Shown piece after piece: positions 26,224 through 34,024 of a stretch of 64,000 bases of DNA. Within the stretch, counting starts at the first letter, position 1, and each line of letters opens with the position of its first letter. The position numbers and the translations under genes were made by a program. Under the pieces are notes generated by a model. It saw nothing but the letters and a program-made list of their open reading frames with translations, made no database searches and was not told where the DNA came from. Origin of the DNA: Sinimarinibacterium flocculans (GTDB lineage Bacteria; Pseudomonadota; Gammaproteobacteria; Nevskiales; Nevskiaceae); the NCBI RefSeq assembly GCF_003201205.1, contig NZ_QICN01000001.1, positions 310,001 through 374,000 on the forward strand, read 5' to 3'.

Positions 26224-28923
26224 ATGCGCGTGAAGAAGAAGATCGTGATGGCCGCTGCATTGGCGGCCACGGCCTCTATGGTCGCACCAGCGACGGCAGT
26301 AGCGCAGGACGACGAACTGGACTTTCTGCTCGAGGATGCGGCGCCGCGGTCCTCGTCGCCGCGGCCGAGCCCGACGCCGACACCGGCCGCCGAGCCGCAG
26401 GCCGCCGCTCAGGGCGAGCAGGGCGGGGCGGAACGGGCGCAGCCGGCGCCGCAGTCCACCGCGACCCCGCAGCCCTCGCAGGCCGCGGAAGCCGAGCCGC
26501 CGCTCGACGTCATTCCGCTGCCGCGCGAGGACGGGCCGCCGATCGAGACGCAGCCGGCGCCGCGTGGCCGGGCCATCGAGGAGATCGTCGTCACCGCGCA
26601 GCGTCGCGAAGAAAGCCTGCAGGACGTCGCCATCTCGATGACGGTCTTCGACCAGGAACAGCTCAGCGACGCCAACATCACCAATTCCGCCGATCTGGCC
26701 ATCTACACGCCGGGTCTGACCTCCAACGCACGCTTCGGTAACGAGAACGCCACGTTCACGATCCGCGGCTTCACGCAGGACCTGCGCACCACGGCGTCGG
26801 TCGCCACGTACTTCGCCGAAGTCGTCGCCCCGCGCGGCCAGAGTTCGCAGAGTTCCGGCGACGGTGCCGGCCCCGGCACGCTGTTCGATCTGCAGAACGT
26901 GCAGGTCCTCAAGGGGCCGCAGGGCACGCTGTTCGGACGCAACACCACGGGTGGCGCAATCCTGCTGGTCCCGCAGCGGCCCAAGGACGAGTTCGAAGGC
27001 TATGTCGAGGCCACCGGCGGCAACTTCGAGCAGCGCCAGATCCAGGCCGTGGTCAACGTACCGTTGAGCGAGTCCCTACGCATCCGCCTCGGCGTCGAGG
27101 ACAAGCAGCGCGAGGGCCATCTCAACAATGTCACCGGCATCGGCGCCGACAAGCTCGGCGACGTCAACTACACGGCAGTGCGCGCCAGCCTGCTGTGGGA
27201 TCTCTCCGACAACATCGAGAACTACACGATCCTGCAGTACGTGGACTCCGACTCCAACGGCTACACGACGCGCCTGTTCGCCTGCAACAACCTGATCGGC
27301 ACGGACGGCATCTCCGAGCCCAGCCCCTTTGCGCTGGTCACGGCGCCGCAGTGCCAGCGGCAGCTCGATGCGCAGGAGGCCTCGGGCCGGAACGGCTACT
27401 ACGACCTCGCCAGCACAGTGCGGACGCCGATCACGCTGATCGAGGAAAAGCGCTTCATCAACACGCTCACCTGGCACCTGAGCGACGACGTGGCGCTGAA
27501 GAACATTCTCGCCTACACGCACCTGCTGACGAAGAACGGCTCGAACATCTTTGGCACCTACTTCCAGGACCCGACCGATCCTTCGCGCGAGTTCTCGGCG
27601 GGCGCCTCGGTGGTGAACCCGAAGATTCCGGTCACCAACCAGGAAAGCTACATCGCGGAAGTCCAGCTCCAGGGCAGCTCGTTCAGCGACCGCATGATCT
27701 GGCAGACCGGCCTGTACTACGAGACCAGCAAGCCGGACGGTCCGTCCGGCAACATCGCGGCCAGCTTCCTGTACTGCGATCTCGGCAGCCTCGAGAGCGG
27801 CGATCCCTCGACGTACAACTGCAACGACCCGTTCGCCGGACAGCTGGGCGGCGTGCTGGTCCAGGAGTTCGAGACCGAGTACCTGAACCAGGCGGTGTAT
27901 GCGCAGGCCACCTGGGACTTCAACGACTACTTCAACATGACCGCGGGCCTGCGCTACACCTGGGACGAAACCGAGGGTTACGGCGTGAAGCGGCGCTACG
28001 CCTATCTGCTGACCGTGCAGCAGGCGCCGGTTGTGACCGTGTCGACCCCCCGGACCGAGAGCGACGCGCCCACCGGCATGATCGAGTTCCAGTACAAGCC
28101 CTTCCTCGGCACGATGACCTACGTGAAGTACACGCGGGGCTATCGTCAGGGCAGCGTGAACCTCGCGGCGGACGCGGGCGTCGATACGCACGAGCCCGAG
28201 AAGGTCGACACCTACGAGATCGGTGCCAAGACGCAGTTCGGCGGTCCGGTGCCGGGACGCTTCAACATCTCCGCGTTCTACAACGACTTCACCGACATGC
28301 AGCTGCAGTTCGGCTACATCTCGCGCGCCGGCGGCCCGACGACCTCGATCGCCAACGCCGGCAAGGCCGAGATCAAGGGCTTCGAGGCCGATGCCTTCCT
28401 GCAGCCCTTCGAGAGCCTGACGGCGATCCTGTCGTACTCGTATCTGGACACCGAGCTGCTCGAACAGGACCAGGAAGCGCAGTGCGACCGAATCCGCAAC
28501 GTCGGCCTGATCGAAGGGTTCACCTGCACGCCGATTGCCGCGGTGGGCGACAACCTGCCGTTTGCCCCGCGTCACTCGGCGGTCGGCTCGCTGATCTGGA
28601 CGCTGCCGTTTCCTGCGAGCCTGGGCACGATCAACATTGGCACGACCTACGTCTACACCGGCGACATGCGCGTCGCGGCCTCCTCCGAGTCGCCGTTCGC
28701 CGTGCTCCCCAGCTTCGAGCTGTGGAATCTCAACCTGAACTGGAGCGACATCTTCACGCTGCCGCTCGACCTGGACGTCTACGCGACGAACATCACCGAC
28801 AAACAGTACATGACCTACGTTGGCGGCACGTACAACGTCATCGGCATCGAGTCCCGCGCAATGGGCCAGCCGCGCATGATCGGCGCCCGACTGAAGTACC
28901 GCTTCGGCGCCCAGGGCGGCTGA
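26224..28923 (+). CDS. TonB-dependent outer-membrane receptor (tandem paralogue)
   Basis: An 899-residue receptor: signal peptide ending VAQ, DDELDFLLEDAAP, a Pro/Gln-rich linker with PPLDVIPLPRED, IEEIVVTAQRREES, NATFTIRGFTQDLRTTASVA, VQVLKGPQGTLFGRNTTGG, and a barrel ending RLKYRFGAQGG. It matches the preceding receptor along its length. The ATG at 26224 abuts GAGGAG; the GTG at 26230 has better spacing (6 bases) and may be the real start, two codons later. A good terminator follows. Confidence 0.93.
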   Translation: MRVKKKIVMAAALAATASMVAPATAVAQDDELDFLLEDAAPRSSSPRPSPTPTPAAEPQAAAQGEQGGAERAQPAPQSTATPQPSQAAEAEPPLDVIPLPREDGPPIETQPAPRGRAIEEIVVTAQRREESLQDVAISMTVFDQEQLSDANITNSADLAIYTPGLTSNARFGNENATFTIRGFTQDLRTTASVATYFAEVVAPRGQSSQSSGDGAGPGTLFDLQNVQVLKGPQGTLFGRNTTGGAILLVPQRPKDEFEGYVEATGGNFEQRQIQAVVNVPLSESLRIRLGVEDKQREGHLNNVTGIGADKLGDVNYTAVRASLLWDLSDNIENYTILQYVDSDSNGYTTRLFACNNLIGTDGISEPSPFALVTAPQCQRQLDAQEASGRNGYYDLASTVRTPITLIEEKRFINTLTWHLSDDVALKNILAYTHLLTKNGSNIFGTYFQDPTDPSREFSAGASVVNPKIPVTNQESYIAEVQLQGSSFSDRMIWQTGLYYETSKPDGPSGNIAASFLYCDLGSLESGDPSTYNCNDPFAGQLGGVLVQEFETEYLNQAVYAQATWDFNDYFNMTAGLRYTWDETEGYGVKRRYAYLLTVQQAPVVTVSTPRTESDAPTGMIEFQYKPFLGTMTYVKYTRGYRQGSVNLAADAGVDTHEPEKVDTYEIGAKTQFGGPVPGRFNISAFYNDFTDMQLQFGYISRAGGPTTSIANAGKAEIKGFEADAFLQPFESLTAILSYSYLDTELLEQDQEAQCDRIRNVGLIEGFTCTPIAAVGDNLPFAPRHSAVGSLIWTLPFPASLGTINIGTTYVYTGDMRVAASSESPFAVLPSFELWNLNLNWSDIFTLPLDLDVYATNITDKQYMTYVGGTYNVIGIESRAMGQPRMIGARLKYRFGAQGG

Positions 28924-28946
28924 TCTATAAGGGGTAAGGGAGCGAA

Positions 28947-28986
28947 AGCCGGTGGCCGAACGCGGTCACCGGCTTCTTCGCTTTCC
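28947..28986 (+). terminator. Intrinsic terminator
   Basis: An 11-base-pair stem (AGCCGGTGGCC pairing with GGTCACCGGCT, one G-T pair) with a six-base loop, followed by a T/C-rich tail TCTTCGCTTTCC. It starts 24 bases after the stop of the TonB receptor gene and closes the ligase/receptor region. Confidence 0.75.
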
Positions 28987-29028
28987 GGCGGGCGAGCGGA
29001 CGGCATCCGTCGCCAGCCGGCACGTGTC

Positions 29029-29970
29029 TCAATCCAGGTAGGCGATACCGGTCTGTTTCACCGACACGGTCCACAGGCGCTGCGCCGCGTCGGCATCCTG
29101 GGCCAGGCGGCTGCGTCGGGCCGGGGCGGGGTGGCCCTTCATGCCGAAGACGCGGTCCGGTCCGTAGTAGTCGTCGTTGCCGACGCCCGGCATCGTCGCG
29201 GCGTACAGCGTCGACAACGCGCCGACCTCGGCGGTGTTGATGAACCAGCGCAGCGCGATCGGTCGCATCACGGCCATGCGCATCGCCGCGAACGTGCCGG
29301 GTTCGGCTTTCTGGATGTTGGTGTCGGCGCCGCCCGGATGTCCGCCGGCGGACACCTGCGTCGCGCCGCGCGCCGCCAGCCGTCGGCCGAGTTCCTTCAT
29401 GAACAGCAAGTTGGCCAGCTTGCTCGCGCAGTAGGCATCGAAGGGCTTGTACGTCCGCCGCGCGTAGTGCAGGTCGGCGAGATCGAGCGGCTTGGCGCGC
29501 CAGTGGCCCATGCTGCCCACGGTGATGATCCGCGAGGCCGGCGTCGCCAGCAGCGGTTCGATCAGCAGGCCGGTGAGGGCGAAATGGCCGAGATGGTTGG
29601 TCCCCATCTGGCTTTCGAAGCCATCCACCGTGGTCGCGAACGGCACCCCCATGATGCCGGCGTTGTTGATCAGCAGGTCCAGCCGCTCGTGCCGGCCACG
29701 GAACTCGTCGGCAAAGTCGCGCACTGATGCGAGGTTGGAAAGATCGAGTTTCATCAGCGCCACGTCGGCCTGCGGCACCCGGGAGCGGATGTCCTCGATG
29801 GCGGCAGCGGCGCGGTCCGGGCTGCGGCAGGCCATGATCACCTTAGCCCCGGCGGCGGCGAGCGCCATCGAGGTCTGCAGGCCGATGCCACTGTTGGCAC
29901 CGGTGACAATGGCGGTTCTGCCGGCCTGTGACGGCATCTTCGCGGTCGTCCAGTTCTCGTTCGCGTTCAT
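29029..29970 (-). CDS. SDR oxidoreductase, retinol-dehydrogenase-like
   Basis: A 313-residue SDR of the type that includes retinol and protochlorophyllide-type dehydrogenases: TGANSGIG cofactor loop, LDLLINNAGIMG, VGSMGHW, and DAYCASKLAN with the YxxxK pair. The length is that of the long classical group. The start MNANENWT at 29970 is preferred over an ATG at 30009, which would overlap the divergent promoter. It is divergent from the START-domain gene with a 14-base palindrome in the gap. Confidence 0.9.
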   Translation of the reverse strand: MNANENWTTAKMPSQAGRTAIVTGANSGIGLQTSMALAAAGAKVIMACRSPDRAAAAIEDIRSRVPQADVALMKLDLSNLASVRDFADEFRGRHERLDLLINNAGIMGVPFATTVDGFESQMGTNHLGHFALTGLLIEPLLATPASRIITVGSMGHWRAKPLDLADLHYARRTYKPFDAYCASKLANLLFMKELGRRLAARGATQVSAGGHPGGADTNIQKAEPGTFAAMRMAVMRPIALRWFINTAEVGALSTLYAATMPGVGNDDYYGPDRVFGMKGHPAPARRSRLAQDADAAQRLWTVSVKQTGIAYLD

Positions 29971-30000
29971 CTGCGGCTCACGTTCGTTCAGGCTACTATA

Positions 30001-30014
30001 CAACAGCACTGTTG
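30001..30014. promoter_or_regulatory. Short palindrome in divergent promoter
   Basis: CAACAG-CA-CTGTTG, perfect six-base arms, lies next to a TACTATAC -10-like stretch between the SDR and START-domain genes. It may be an operator; no regulator gene is adjacent. Confidence 0.35.
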
Positions 30015-30033
30015 ATTAATAAGGATGACTGAG

Positions 30034-30699
30034 ATGGCTTTCATGTCCCGGGTCTGCGCCGTCCTGCTTCTGGGCCTGAGCGCGGTGGTCGGTGCGCAGG
30101 GCGAGTGGCGCGAGGAGAAGCAGCAGGACGGCATCCGCATCGAGTCGCGTGCCGTCGAAGGTTGGGAGATTCGCGAGATGCGCGGCACGGCGATGTTCGA
30201 CGGTCATCTGGACAGCCTCGTCGCCGTGATCACCGACCCGGCCGCCGCACCCCGGCTCAACGAGCTGGTCGAGTCGTCGAAGGTCGTGCAGCGCGACAGT
30301 GCCACGCGTTACCAGGTCTATACGCTGACGAAGATGCCGTGGCCGCTGAAGGACCGCGATGTGCTGATGCAGCGGCAGATCGAGCGCGATGCGCAGACCG
30401 GTGCCGTGACCATTGCCGATCAGGCGGCGAGCGGTACGGTGCCCGAGAAGGACGGGCTGGTGCGTATCGTGCGCGCCAGCAATCGCTGGACCTTCACGCC
30501 GACGGCCGACGGCAAGGTGCGCATCGAGTTCGTGATGTTGTCCGATCCGGCGGGTCCGATCCCGTCGTCGCTGATCAACTCGATGTCGGTCAGCACCCCG
30601 CTCAAGACGATTGCCCAGCTCATCGCGCTGGCAAGGCAATCCCCCTATGCCGAGGCCGAGTCGTTGTTCGCCGCCGAGACCGCCGCGGCGGCGGAGTAG
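30034..30699 (+). CDS. Secreted START-domain (StAR-related lipid-binding) protein
   Basis: A 221-residue protein with a signal peptide (MAFMSRVCAVLLLGLSAVVG, then AQG) followed by a START-like domain: IRIESRAVEGWEIREMRGTA, LTKMPWPLKDRDVLM and SNRWTFTP. START domains hold sterols or other lipids in a hydrophobic cavity. The ATG at 30034 has AGGA at good spacing; the ATG at 30025 has none. Its 3' end overlaps the end of the convergent RND gene by 55 bases. Lipid shuttling through the periplasm to the RND/TonB machinery is a reasonable inference. Confidence 0.85.
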   Translation: MAFMSRVCAVLLLGLSAVVGAQGEWREEKQQDGIRIESRAVEGWEIREMRGTAMFDGHLDSLVAVITDPAAAPRLNELVESSKVVQRDSATRYQVYTLTKMPWPLKDRDVLMQRQIERDAQTGAVTIADQAASGTVPEKDGLVRIVRASNRWTFTPTADGKVRIEFVMLSDPAGPIPSSLINSMSVSTPLKTIAQLIALARQSPYAEAESLFAAETAAAAE

Positions 30700-33131
30700 G
30701 GCGCGGCCTCGACTGCGCCGCCCGGCGTGCGCTCCGGCCCGAACGGCCGGAGCCACAACACCAGCGCCGGCAGCAGGAACAGGTCGGCCACCAGCGCGGC
30801 CACCATCGTCGCGGCGAGCAGTGCGCCGAAGCTGGTCAGCACCGCCATCGAGGAAATCAGGTAGCTGGAGAAGGCTGCGGTGAGGATCACGGTGGTGACC
30901 GTGATCGCCGGGCCGACGCCGCGCAGGGCGCGGGCGACGGCCGTGCGGTAGTCGCCGCTGGCCGCGAACTCGCTGCGCAGTCGCGCGAGCATGTGGATGG
31001 TGTCGTCGACGGCGATGCCGATCGCGATCGTTGCCAGCAGCAGGCGCAGGTAGTCCAGCGACCACGCCAGCCAGCCCATCATGCCCAGCGTCAGGGCGAT
31101 CGGAAACAGGTTCGGGATCATGCCGATCAGGCCGACCTTGACCGAGCCGAAGGCCAGCATCATGACCAGCGTGATCAGACCGAAGACCACGGCATAGCCC
31201 TCGATCTGGGTCCTGGTGATGTAGTCGGCCATACGCACCCACAGCAGGCCGATGCCGCTGACCTCGATGCGGGCGTGCTGCGGCGGATGCTGTGCGAGAT
31301 GGGCATCCATCGCCGCCATGAAGCGGCGCACCTCGCTGGCCGCGACCAGCTGGAGCCGCACCTGCAGCGCGGTGCTGGAGCGGTCGAGGTTGAGCACGTC
31401 CTCCATTTCCTTGCCGCCGGACATCTCGTAGACCAGCAGCAGCTGCGCGAGCACCTGCGGATCGTCCGGGATGCGGTAGTAGGCGGGGTCGTCGCCGTGG
31501 AAGGCCTGGTTCAGTTCCTTGACGATGTCGACGATCGACAGGCTGTCTTGCACGACGGTCTCGCGGTCTGCCGCGGCCTGCAGAGCCTCGATTTCCTTGA
31601 GCAGGTCGGGGTTCTTGATGCCGTCCGCGGTATCGGTCTCGAACAGGTAGATCACGCTGAGCAGGCCGCCCATCAGCGCGTTGATCTGTTCGGTGTGCCG
31701 ACGCCACTCCTGCGACGGCTTGAACTCGTGCAGGAAGTTGAAGTCCACCTGCAGCCGCGCCAGCCCGGCGCCGGCCCCGAGCAGCACGACCAGGAAGCCG
31801 GCGAGCAGCGCACGCGGATGACGCAGGTTGATGGCGACGGTCCATTCGATGAAGCGCTGCAGCCAGCCGCTGTTGGCGGGGCCGACGGCGGCCGGCTGTG
31901 GCTTCGCGCGGGCGGCAAAGCCGATCAGCAGCGTCAGCGACAGCACGAAGGCACAGATGACGCCGAAGGCCGAGTACAGCGCCAGCTCGCTGACGGCGCG
32001 CAAGTCGGACACCGTCATGCCGAGAAAGCCGATCGCCGTCGTCACGGCCGCCAGCAGGCAGGGCGTGCCGACGCGGCTGACCGCGACGCGCACCGCCGCT
32101 GGCGCATCCAGCCTCTCTGCGCGCGCGTCCTGCCAGGCATGCAGCACGTGCACGCACTGGGCGACGCCCACGGCGCACAGCAGCGACGGGATCATCAGGA
32201 AGAACAGGTTCACCTTCCAGCCGACCAGCCCCATCAGGCCGAGCGTCAGCGTGATCGACAGCAGCACGACGCCCAGCGGCGCCAGCAAACCGAGCAGCCG
32301 GGTGCGGAACAGCAGCAGGCCGGCGAGGCTGACCAGCAGCATCGACACGACCGTCAGCAGCCCGATCTCGCCGCCGAGGATCTCGTTGTAGGCGGCGTTC
32401 ATCGGCACGTCGCCGGAGATCAGGTACTCGATGCCGGCGTACCGGAACTCGGGGCGTTCGAGAATCTCGCGGACGACGCGGTTGGGCACCTGCGGATAGA
32501 GATTGGCGATGCCGTCGCCGCCGTCCGGATCGTGGCGCAGGCGGTCCACCGGATCGGTGCTGGTGCGCGTCATCTCGATGACGATGGCGGCGTTGCGCGC
32601 ATCCGGACTGAGCAGGCTGCCGACGTAGATCGGCTTGCCCAGCGCGACCTCGCGCAGGCGCAGCAGTTCGTCCTGCGTTTCAGGGAAGTCCTCTATCAGA
32701 TCGCGGATCGTGATCAGGTCGCCGTCGGCCTCGATGAACTCGACATTGCTCAGGCTGGTGACCTTGCGCGCGAACGGCACCTCGGCTTCGAGTGCGCGCG
32801 TGAGTGCGTCGATCTGGCGCATCACCTCGATGTCGAACGGCCCATGTTCGCGGCTGGGCGCGCGATACAGCAGGTAGACGACCTCGTCGGACGAGAAGTC
32901 GCGGATGTACTGCTGGTAGGCCGCGAACGCCGCGTCGGATTCGTTGAAGTACGAATCCATGCTGTTGTCCTGGCGGACCTTGGCGGCGCCCCAGAGGCCG
33001 ACGGCCAGCAGCGCGACGGCGCCGAGCATGACCGTCTTTGCACGTCGGGCGGACCAGTCCGCCATCGATTCGAACAGCCGATCGAGTGCACCCTGCAGGC
33101 CGCGCACGCGCGGCGAATGGTCGTTGGTCAT
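30645..33131 (-). CDS. RND superfamily (MMPL-type) lipid/hydrophobe transporter
   Basis: An 828-residue protein with two similar halves, each a TM, a large periplasmic loop and about five further TMs. Characteristic segments are MIPSLLCAVGVAQCVHVLHAW in the first half and IAIGIAVDDTIHMLARLR in the second, where the DDTIH region carries the proton-relay Asp. RND/MMPL proteins of this size move lipids, hopanoids or fatty acids. It ends the leftward arm of the 30-49 kb locus, 38 bases after the AAA+ gene, and overlaps the START-domain gene tail to tail. Confidence 0.9.
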   Translation of the reverse strand: MTNDHSPRVRGLQGALDRLFESMADWSARRAKTVMLGAVALLAVGLWGAAKVRQDNSMDSYFNESDAAFAAYQQYIRDFSSDEVVYLLYRAPSREHGPFDIEVMRQIDALTRALEAEVPFARKVTSLSNVEFIEADGDLITIRDLIEDFPETQDELLRLREVALGKPIYVGSLLSPDARNAAIVIEMTRTSTDPVDRLRHDPDGGDGIANLYPQVPNRVVREILERPEFRYAGIEYLISGDVPMNAAYNEILGGEIGLLTVVSMLLVSLAGLLLFRTRLLGLLAPLGVVLLSITLTLGLMGLVGWKVNLFFLMIPSLLCAVGVAQCVHVLHAWQDARAERLDAPAAVRVAVSRVGTPCLLAAVTTAIGFLGMTVSDLRAVSELALYSAFGVICAFVLSLTLLIGFAARAKPQPAAVGPANSGWLQRFIEWTVAINLRHPRALLAGFLVVLLGAGAGLARLQVDFNFLHEFKPSQEWRRHTEQINALMGGLLSVIYLFETDTADGIKNPDLLKEIEALQAAADRETVVQDSLSIVDIVKELNQAFHGDDPAYYRIPDDPQVLAQLLLVYEMSGGKEMEDVLNLDRSSTALQVRLQLVAASEVRRFMAAMDAHLAQHPPQHARIEVSGIGLLWVRMADYITRTQIEGYAVVFGLITLVMMLAFGSVKVGLIGMIPNLFPIALTLGMMGWLAWSLDYLRLLLATIAIGIAVDDTIHMLARLRSEFAASGDYRTAVARALRGVGPAITVTTVILTAAFSSYLISSMAVLTSFGALLAATMVAALVADLFLLPALVLWLRPFGPERTPGGAVEAAPYSAAAAVSAANNDSASA

Positions 33132-33169
33132 CGTTCCTGACTGCTGCGGCTGAAGGGCACCGCGCGACG

Positions 33170-33997
33170 TCAGGCGGTCCCCTCACCCAGATAGAGGTCG
33201 ATCATCTTGCGCAGGCCGGCGCCGACCTGCACGTCATCCGTCAGCGGCCCGACGACCGCGGCCTTCGCCGCCTCGACGGGCGTCAGGCCCTCGGCCACCA
33301 GACGGCCGGCGGCGATCAGCACCCGCGTCGATGCGACTTCGCGCAGTCCGCCGGTCTCGAGTCGCCGGATCGCCTGGGCCAGGCGCACGAAATCGGCTGC
33401 CGTCTTCGGATCGACACCGGACTCGGCGGCGACGATGCGTTCCTCGGCGTCGGCCGGCGGATAGCCGAACTCGATGGCCACCATGCGCTGCCGCGTCGAG
33501 TCCTTCAGGTCCTTGAGCACGCTCTGATAGCCGGGATTGTACGAGACGACCAGGCAGAAGCCCGGCGCCGCATCGAGCGTCACGCCGAGGCGCTCGATAG
33601 GCAGCTGGCGCCGGTGATCCGCCAGCGGATGCAGGACGACGGTCGTGTCCTGCCGGGCCTCGACGACCTCGTCGAGGTAGCAGATCGCACCATCGCGGAC
33701 GGCCTTCGTCAGCGGGCCGTCGCACCAGGTGGTCCTGCCGTCGTTGAGCAGGTAGCGCCCGACGAGATCCGCGGTCGTCAGGTCGTCATGGCAGGAGACG
33801 GTGATCAGCGGGCGCCCCAGCTCGTGCGCCATCGCTTCGACGAAGCGGGTCTTGCCGCAGCCGGTCGGCCCCTTCAGCAGGATCGACAGCCCCTGTCGGT
33901 AGGCGGCCTTGAACAGGCGCTCCTCGTTGCCGCAGGCGAGGTAATAGGGGCGTGCCGTCTGCGCGTGGTCCGGTGGTGTGGAGTCCATGGTGTTCAT
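33170..33997 (-). CDS. CbbQ/NorQ-type MoxR AAA+ ATPase (first copy)
   Basis: A 275-residue AAA+ ATPase with Walker A GPTGCGKT (43-50), VSCHDDLTTADLVGRY, Walker B ICYLDE (105-110) and SYNPGYQS. These are hallmarks of CbbQ/NorQ/GvpN proteins, ring ATPases that with a VWA partner remodel or load metal enzymes. It is clearly homologous to the second copy at 44253-45098. Its VWA partner (36815-38497) lies upstream on the same strand, separated by a TonB receptor gene. The client is not identified. Confidence 0.9.
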   Translation of the reverse strand: MNTMDSTPPDHAQTARPYYLACGNEERLFKAAYRQGLSILLKGPTGCGKTRFVEAMAHELGRPLITVSCHDDLTTADLVGRYLLNDGRTTWCDGPLTKAVRDGAICYLDEVVEARQDTTVVLHPLADHRRQLPIERLGVTLDAAPGFCLVVSYNPGYQSVLKDLKDSTRQRMVAIEFGYPPADAEERIVAAESGVDPKTAADFVRLAQAIRRLETGGLREVASTRVLIAAGRLVAEGLTPVEAAKAAVVGPLTDDVQVGAGLRKMIDLYLGEGTA

Positions 33998-34024
33998 GTC
34001 TATGGGCTTGTGCGGGACGCGTAC

